DNA from: CAYPHA01 sp964410215
GTDB taxonomy: Bacteria > Calditrichota > Calditrichia > Calditrichales > CAYPHA01
NCBI GenBank assembly: GCA_964410215.1
Contig: CAYPHA010000064.1
Location: forward strand, 1-28,172
Direction: 5' to 3'
DNA length: 28,172 bases
Shown here: positions 24,502-28,172 of the stretch, one piece after another
How positions within the stretch are numbered: the stretch's first letter is position 1
Layout of the letters: every line of letters begins with the position of its first letter
Translations under genes and position numbers: made by a program
The notes under the pieces: generated by a model
Databases searched by the model: none
Seen by the model: only the letters and a program-made list of their open reading frames with translations
What the model was told of the DNA's origin: nothing

Positions 24502-26241
24502 ATGAGAAAGGTCTTAATTTCTATTTTAGTCCTGATATCGGCCCTCGCTTTTAGCGGTTGTGGTGCGGGAACAGATTTCAGAAAAATTTCCGTTGAAGAA
24601 TACAGGAGCAAAATGAAAGCCGGCTGGCTGGGACAGATGGCCGGCGTCGGTTGGGCCGCAACGACAGAATTCCGTTATAATGCTGAAATAATTCCGGAGG
24701 ACAAGGTTCCTGCATGGAAACAAGAAATGATAAACCAGCATTACCAGGATGATATATATGTCGAGATGACCTTTCTGAAAACACTGGAGGATCATGGGTT
24801 TGATGTATCCATTCGTCAGGCCGGGATTGATTTTGCGAACAGTCAGTATATGCTCTGGCATGCCAATAAGTATGGACGCTACAATCTCCGCGCGGGCATT
24901 GCTCCTCCGTATTCGGGTCATCCAAAATATAATAAACACGCAGATGACATCGATTACCAGATCGAAGCGGACTATTCAGGGCTGATTGCCCCGGGTATGC
25001 CACAAACCGTTATCGAATTGGGAGAAAAATTCGGTCGTCTGATGAACTATGGGGATGGCCTCTATGGAGGGCAATTTGTAGGTGCCATGTATGCGGAGGC
25101 CTTTTTTGAAAGAGACATACATGAAATAATCGATGCAGGGTTGAAGTGTATTCCTGCGGAAAGTCAATATGCGGAAGCAATCAGGGATGTGATTACATGG
25201 CACAAAGAGAATCTGGAAGACTGGCAGAAAACCTGGCAGTTAATCGAAAACAAATATAACCTTGACCCTGATTACAGAAAGTTCAGCTGTACAGGTACGG
25301 ATCCTGAGTTTAACATCGATGCAAAAATCAATGGTGCGTACATCGTCATGGGGCTGCTATATGGGGAAGGCGATATGGATAAAACCATCATTGTTTCCAT
25401 GCGATGCGGGCAGGATTCCGATTGTAATCCGTCAAGTGCAGCCGGTATACTGGCTGCTTCTCTGGGGGTTGAGAACCTGCCGGAAAAGTACAAAACCGGT
25501 ATCGATGATACAACAAAGTTTTCCTATACTGCCTATAATTTTCCGTCCCTTATACAAATATGCGAGACCTTAACCAGGCAGGCCATCATTCGTGCCGGTG
25601 GCCGTATTGAGAAAACGGCATCAGGTATCGAGGAATTTGTTATCCCGGTTCAGACACCGGTTGTGACAGCCCTGGAACAATCCTGGGAACCAACGGAGAT
25701 TACCGATGATGTTCATTTTACATCCCGGGAGATGGATAAAATCATAAAAAAAATTCGAAAACCCGATGAATTCGTGTACGAATGGAAGGTAGCTGGTCCT
25801 TTCATGAAAAAAGGTATCGAGGGTTTTGATTTGTTCGATGTGAAATTTGCACCGGAGATAAACAGAAATTATAACAACTGGAAAGAAATTCCGGTTGGAC
25901 GAGACGGAATGGAAGCCGGAGTGATTGATCTCGAGAAGCACCTGGATAAAGAAAATTGTGTCGCCTATCTGATGACAAATATCTGGATTGAAGCGAAACA
26001 GAACGTGCTCCTTGAGCTCGGTTCCGATGATGGAATAAAAGTCTGGTTAAATAATGAGATGGTTCATCAGAAGAACGAAACACGGGGACTCGAACATGCT
26101 CAGGATATCGCAGAGGCGACATTAGAAAAAGGCTGGAATAACCTGTTAATGAAAATTACACAAGGTGTTGGCGGATGGGGGGCTTCACTGGTTATTACGG
26201 ACCTTGAACACAATGTTCTTGATGACCTGAAGTTCAAATAG
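24502..26241 (+). CDS. ADP-ribosylglycohydrolase-family lipoprotein with C-terminal beta-sandwich
   Basis: 579 residues. A lipoprotein signal has the lipobox A-F-S-G-C with Cys20. Residues about 35-420 are an ADP-ribosylglycohydrolase (ARH/DraG) fold. An early G-W-L-G-Q-M-A-G segment is followed by the first metal pair in Y-Q-D-D (Asp83, Asp84; usually T-D-D). Later comes C-G-Q-D-S-D-C-N-P with Asp305 and Asp307, equivalent to the G-x-D-x-D second metal site. About 150 residues at the end (L-G-S-D-D-G-I-K-V-W-L-N-N) look like the beta-sandwich modules attached to secreted glycosidases. The family removes ADP-ribosyl or related ribosyl groups using two Mg ions; many extracellular lipoprotein members have unknown substrates. 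It lies 32 nt after the permease and 68 nt before ribokinase, consistent with one transcript releasing, importing and phosphorylating ribose. Confidence 0.85.
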   Translation: MRKVLISILVLISALAFSGCGAGTDFRKISVEEYRSKMKAGWLGQMAGVGWAATTEFRYNAEIIPEDKVPAWKQEMINQHYQDDIYVEMTFLKTLEDHGFDVSIRQAGIDFANSQYMLWHANKYGRYNLRAGIAPPYSGHPKYNKHADDIDYQIEADYSGLIAPGMPQTVIELGEKFGRLMNYGDGLYGGQFVGAMYAEAFFERDIHEIIDAGLKCIPAESQYAEAIRDVITWHKENLEDWQKTWQLIENKYNLDPDYRKFSCTGTDPEFNIDAKINGAYIVMGLLYGEGDMDKTIIVSMRCGQDSDCNPSSAAGILAASLGVENLPEKYKTGIDDTTKFSYTAYNFPSLIQICETLTRQAIIRAGGRIEKTASGIEEFVIPVQTPVVTALEQSWEPTEITDDVHFTSREMDKIIKKIRKPDEFVYEWKVAGPFMKKGIEGFDLFDVKFAPEINRNYNNWKEIPVGRDGMEAGVIDLEKHLDKENCVAYLMTNIWIEAKQNVLLELGSDDGIKVWLNNEMVHQKNETRGLEHAQDIAEATLEKGWNNLLMKITQGVGGWGASLVITDLEHNVLDDLKFK

Positions 26242-26309
26242 GATTAAACCGTTGTCAGATAGAAAGGAATTACACAGATACAGTGGAATAAATTTGAAAT
26301 GAGGCAGAG

Positions 26310-27251
26310 ATGAATACTTCAAAGATTGTTGTAGTGGGAAGCTCAAACACGGATATGATTATTCAACTTGAAAAAATCCCCGTACCGGGAGAAACGGTTA
26401 TTGGTGGTGTATTCTCGATGGCTGCCGGTGGAAAAGGAGCAAACCAGGCCGTTGCAGCTGCCCGCGCTGGAGGTGACGTGACATTCGTGGCCTCTGTGGG
26501 TAAAGATACATTTGGCACACAGGCCGTTGAAGGATTCAAACAGGCTGGAATCGAAGTGTCGCATATAAAAACAATTAATGATGTAGCATCCGGTGTGGCT
26601 TTTATTTTTGTGGATAAATTCGGTGAAAACAGTATCGCTGTGGCATCAGGGGCGAATGCATACCTTTCTCCGCAGGATATTGAGTTACTTCACGATACGA
26701 TTTCTCAAACAAAACTTCTATTGATGCAATTGGAAACACCACTGGAAACAGTAAGGAAGGCTGCACGACTGGCTTATGAAGCCGGTGTGAAGATAATTCT
26801 CAATCCTGCGCCGGCCCAGCCCCTGGATGATGAATTACTGAAGATGATATCGATTCTGACACCCAATGAAACCGAAACCGAGCTGTTAACCGGCATAACA
26901 GTAAAAGATGAGACGAGTGCCCTTAACGCGGCAAAGGTTCTTATGAGAAAAGGCATTGAGTATGTGCTGATAACGCTGGGCGCTCAGGGTGTTTTTGTAG
27001 CCTATGAAAATGATCATAAGCTCATACCTGGATTCAAAGTTGAGGCTGTTGATACAACCGCTGCCGGTGATGTCTTTAACGGTGCCCTGGCTACAGCACT
27101 GGCTGAGGGAAAAATTATGGATGAAGCCATTCACTTTGCCAACGCCGCGGCTGCCCTCTCGGTTACAAAACTGGGCGCCCAGCCTTCTGCACATTCCAGA
27201 CAGGAGATTGACGCATTCCTGAACAAAAAGACATCGACTATAACAGTATAA
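26310..27251 (+). CDS. rbsK: ribokinase
   Basis: 313 residues, the normal length for a PfkB-family ribokinase, with no signal peptide. It opens with V-V-V-G-S-S-N-T-D-M and has the sugar-site G-G-K-G-A-N-Q-A at 40-47. N-P-A-P-A and T-P-N-E-T-E lie mid-protein. The PfkB motif D-T-T-A-A-G-D-V-F-N-G-A-L-A carries the catalytic base Asp254. Ribokinase phosphorylates D-ribose to ribose 5-phosphate with ATP in the cytoplasm. It is the step that commits imported ribose to the pentose phosphate pathway, and it is the strongest metabolic clue in the window. The specific T-D and G-G-K-G-A-N-Q residues favour ribose over fructose or adenosine kinases. Confidence 0.95.
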   Translation: MNTSKIVVVGSSNTDMIIQLEKIPVPGETVIGGVFSMAAGGKGANQAVAAARAGGDVTFVASVGKDTFGTQAVEGFKQAGIEVSHIKTINDVASGVAFIFVDKFGENSIAVASGANAYLSPQDIELLHDTISQTKLLLMQLETPLETVRKAARLAYEAGVKIILNPAPAQPLDDELLKMISILTPNETETELLTGITVKDETSALNAAKVLMRKGIEYVLITLGAQGVFVAYENDHKLIPGFKVEAVDTTAAGDVFNGALATALAEGKIMDEAIHFANAAAALSVTKLGAQPSAHSRQEIDAFLNKKTSTITV

Positions 27252-27255
27252 CATA

Positions 27256-27384
27256 ATGAAGAGATCAGAAATGAATAAAAGTGTTGGGTTGTTATTATTT
27301 CGTTTCTGTTCATATCTCAATGCCCAGGATGCCCGGGATTTTAATGGTTTCTCTCCTGAACCTGATTTTTCTCACAATACCTAA
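27256..27384 (+). pseudogene. possible remnant: signal-peptide-like short ORF of uncertain status
   Basis: Directly after ribokinase, ATGs at 27256 and 27271 open one short frame (42 or 37 codons). It encodes M-K-R-S-E-M-N-K-S-V-G-L-L-L-F, then a C-S-Y-L-N-A-Q-D motif that looks like the end of a signal peptide, and stops after D-F-S-H-N-T. An Arg interrupts the hydrophobic core. The mature part is only about 20 residues. It could be the eroded or frameshifted start of a lost secreted protein, a small secreted peptide, or chance. The rest of the 248-bp gap holds nothing else I can recognise apart from a weak hairpin. Confidence 0.25.
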
Positions 27385-27397
27385 CCTGAGAACTCAC

Positions 27398-27414
27398 AAA
27401 AGCAGATGCTTTTT
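27398..27414 (+). terminator. weak hairpin with T-run, possible terminator after the ribokinase gene
   Basis: AAAAGC (27398-27403) can pair with GCTTTT (27408-27413) around an AGAT loop, followed by one more T. The stem is short and AT-rich, so it may only partly end transcription. It lies between the ribokinase gene and the DUF1080 gene. Confidence 0.3.
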
Positions 27415-27511
27415 CGGAAGCGCGGAAACTTATTTTAATAGAATAAGCAGTTGGTCTGATTCCGGATTTCCTAAGAACATCTAGATTTAGATATACGACA
27501 TGGAGAACATG

Positions 27512-28171
27512 ATGAGGTATAATTTTACCCTGAGCCTTTTACTGATCGCTCTGACACTTTGTTCATCAGGTTGTTCGGACGAGCAAAAAGATAGTACGGG
27601 TGGCGCCTTCGCCCTGTTTGACGGCGAAACGTTTACCGGATGGGAAGGTGATATGAACTGGTTTCGCATCGAAGATGGTTCCATTGTGGCTGGTTCACCC
27701 GAAAAGGAAATACCGCATAACGTTTTCCTCTGTACGGAAAAAGAGTATGATGATTTTGAATTAAGACTGGAAGCGAAACTCATTGGGCCGGGCGATAATT
27801 CGGGGATACAGTTCAGAAGCCGTCGTATTCCCGGGGACCATGAGGTCTCCGGCTATCAGGCGGACATGGGCGGTCCGATCGGCGATTTTGGCGTGGTCTG
27901 GGGCAGCCTCTATGATGAATCACGCCGTAATAAAATGCTGGTGATGGCAAACCAGGAAGAAATCGTTAAAGCGTACCGGCAAAATGATTGGAACGAAATG
28001 GTTGTAAGATGCAAAGACAACCATATTCAGATCTGGGTAAACGGCTATCAGTCCGTCGATTATACAGAGGATGATGAATCCATTGCAAAAAAAGGGATTA
28101 TCGGCGTTCAGATCCATGCCGGTGAACCGGCGGAAGCCTGGTTCAGGAATATTAAACTGACTGAACTTTAA
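27512..28171 (+). CDS. DUF1080 (3-keto-disaccharide hydrolase-like) lipoprotein
   Basis: 219 residues from the ATG at 27512, chosen because GGAG (27502-27505) is 6 nt upstream; ATGs at 27500 and 27509 are in frame but less well placed. The signal peptide ends in the lipobox S-S-G|C. The rest is one DUF1080 domain with the standard landmarks: L-F-D-G-E-T-F-T-G-W near the start, then N-S-G-I-Q-F-R-S-R, G-Y-Q-A-D-M-G, W-N-E-M-V-V-R-C, and the closing G-I-I-G-V-Q-I-H-A-G. The fold is a concanavalin-like jelly roll. Characterised members hydrolyse 3-keto-glycosides made by sugar dehydrogenases; most are uncharacterised. No 3-dehydrogenase is visible in the window. It is separated from ribokinase by 260 bp, so it may not be in the same transcript. 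Confidence 0.9.
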   Translation: MRYNFTLSLLLIALTLCSSGCSDEQKDSTGGAFALFDGETFTGWEGDMNWFRIEDGSIVAGSPEKEIPHNVFLCTEKEYDDFELRLEAKLIGPGDNSGIQFRSRRIPGDHEVSGYQADMGGPIGDFGVVWGSLYDESRRNKMLVMANQEEIVKAYRQNDWNEMVVRCKDNHIQIWVNGYQSVDYTEDDESIAKKGIIGVQIHAGEPAEAWFRNIKLTEL

Positions 28172-28172
28172 T

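Noticed and set aside
26244..26258. Possible third operator (TTAAACCGTTGTC) before ribokinase
   Set aside because: It has a CG-centred core but matches the 18-bp operator poorly, and the genes around it appear to be in one transcript.
27281..27484. 67-codon TTG-started frame in the gap before the DUF1080 gene
   Set aside because: It has no ribosome site at the TTG and no domain. The overlapping ATG frame at 27256/27271 looks more gene-like, although that too is weak.
1..28172. CRISPR arrays, tRNA or rRNA genes, insertion sequences
   Set aside because: No spaced direct repeats, tRNA-like cloverleaf sequence, rRNA sequence or transposase frame was seen on either strand.

Overview
This window looks like part of a chromosome from a Gram-negative bacterium of the FCB superphylum, most like the Marinimicrobia/KSB1/Calditrichota-type lineages. 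Four secreted proteins end in a sorting-type domain, three of them with an N-Y-P-N-P-F-N-P motif. A TonB-dependent receptor with a carboxypeptidase-regulatory domain is followed by a PorV/PorQ-family protein. There are also lipoproteins and several PKD- and LamG-type extracellular modules. All recognisable genes are on the + strand and none is mobile. The lineage is inferred from protein style only; no rRNA or marker gene is present.

Layout. Bases 1-341 are the 3' end of an outer-membrane beta-barrel gene, followed by a secreted PQQ-type beta-propeller gene (382-1650). A LacI-family regulator (1830-2864) has its own sigma70-like promoter, with an operator on the probable transcription start. 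An identical 18-bp copy of that operator lies at 2996-3013, in front of the next block. That block starts with a secreted protein made of two discoidin-like repeats and a sorting domain (3173-4894), closed by a strong hairpin terminator. Next comes an outer-membrane uptake/secretion cassette: TonB-dependent receptor (5144-7855), a 1171-aa secreted protein (7888-11403) and a PorV/PorQ-like barrel (11478-12539). No SusD-like gene is visible.

The rest is a dense set of exported hydrolases. Five proteins carry inosine-uridine nucleoside hydrolase (IUNH) domains (12586-14742, 14767-15780, 15822-16781, 19301-21214, 21261-23339). A DUF5060/DUF4038 glycosidase (16820-19255) sits among them. After these come a GRP-family sugar permease (23465-24469), an ADP-ribosylglycohydrolase-family lipoprotein with a C-terminal beta-sandwich (24502-26241), ribokinase (26310-27251), and a DUF1080 lipoprotein (27512-28171).

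How the parts may work together (inference). The cluster resembles a polysaccharide-utilisation locus re-tooled for ribose. Surface or periplasmic N-ribosyl hydrolases and an ADP-ribosyl-type hydrolase would release ribose from nucleosides, ADP-ribosyl groups or ribofuranose-containing glycans. The GRP permease would import the ribose and ribokinase would phosphorylate it. The LacI regulator with a PurR/CcpA-like operator would sense a product. Three of the five nucleoside hydrolases form a divergent 'ETDMC' subgroup with altered signature residues. One of these has lost acidic residues in its metal-binding motif.
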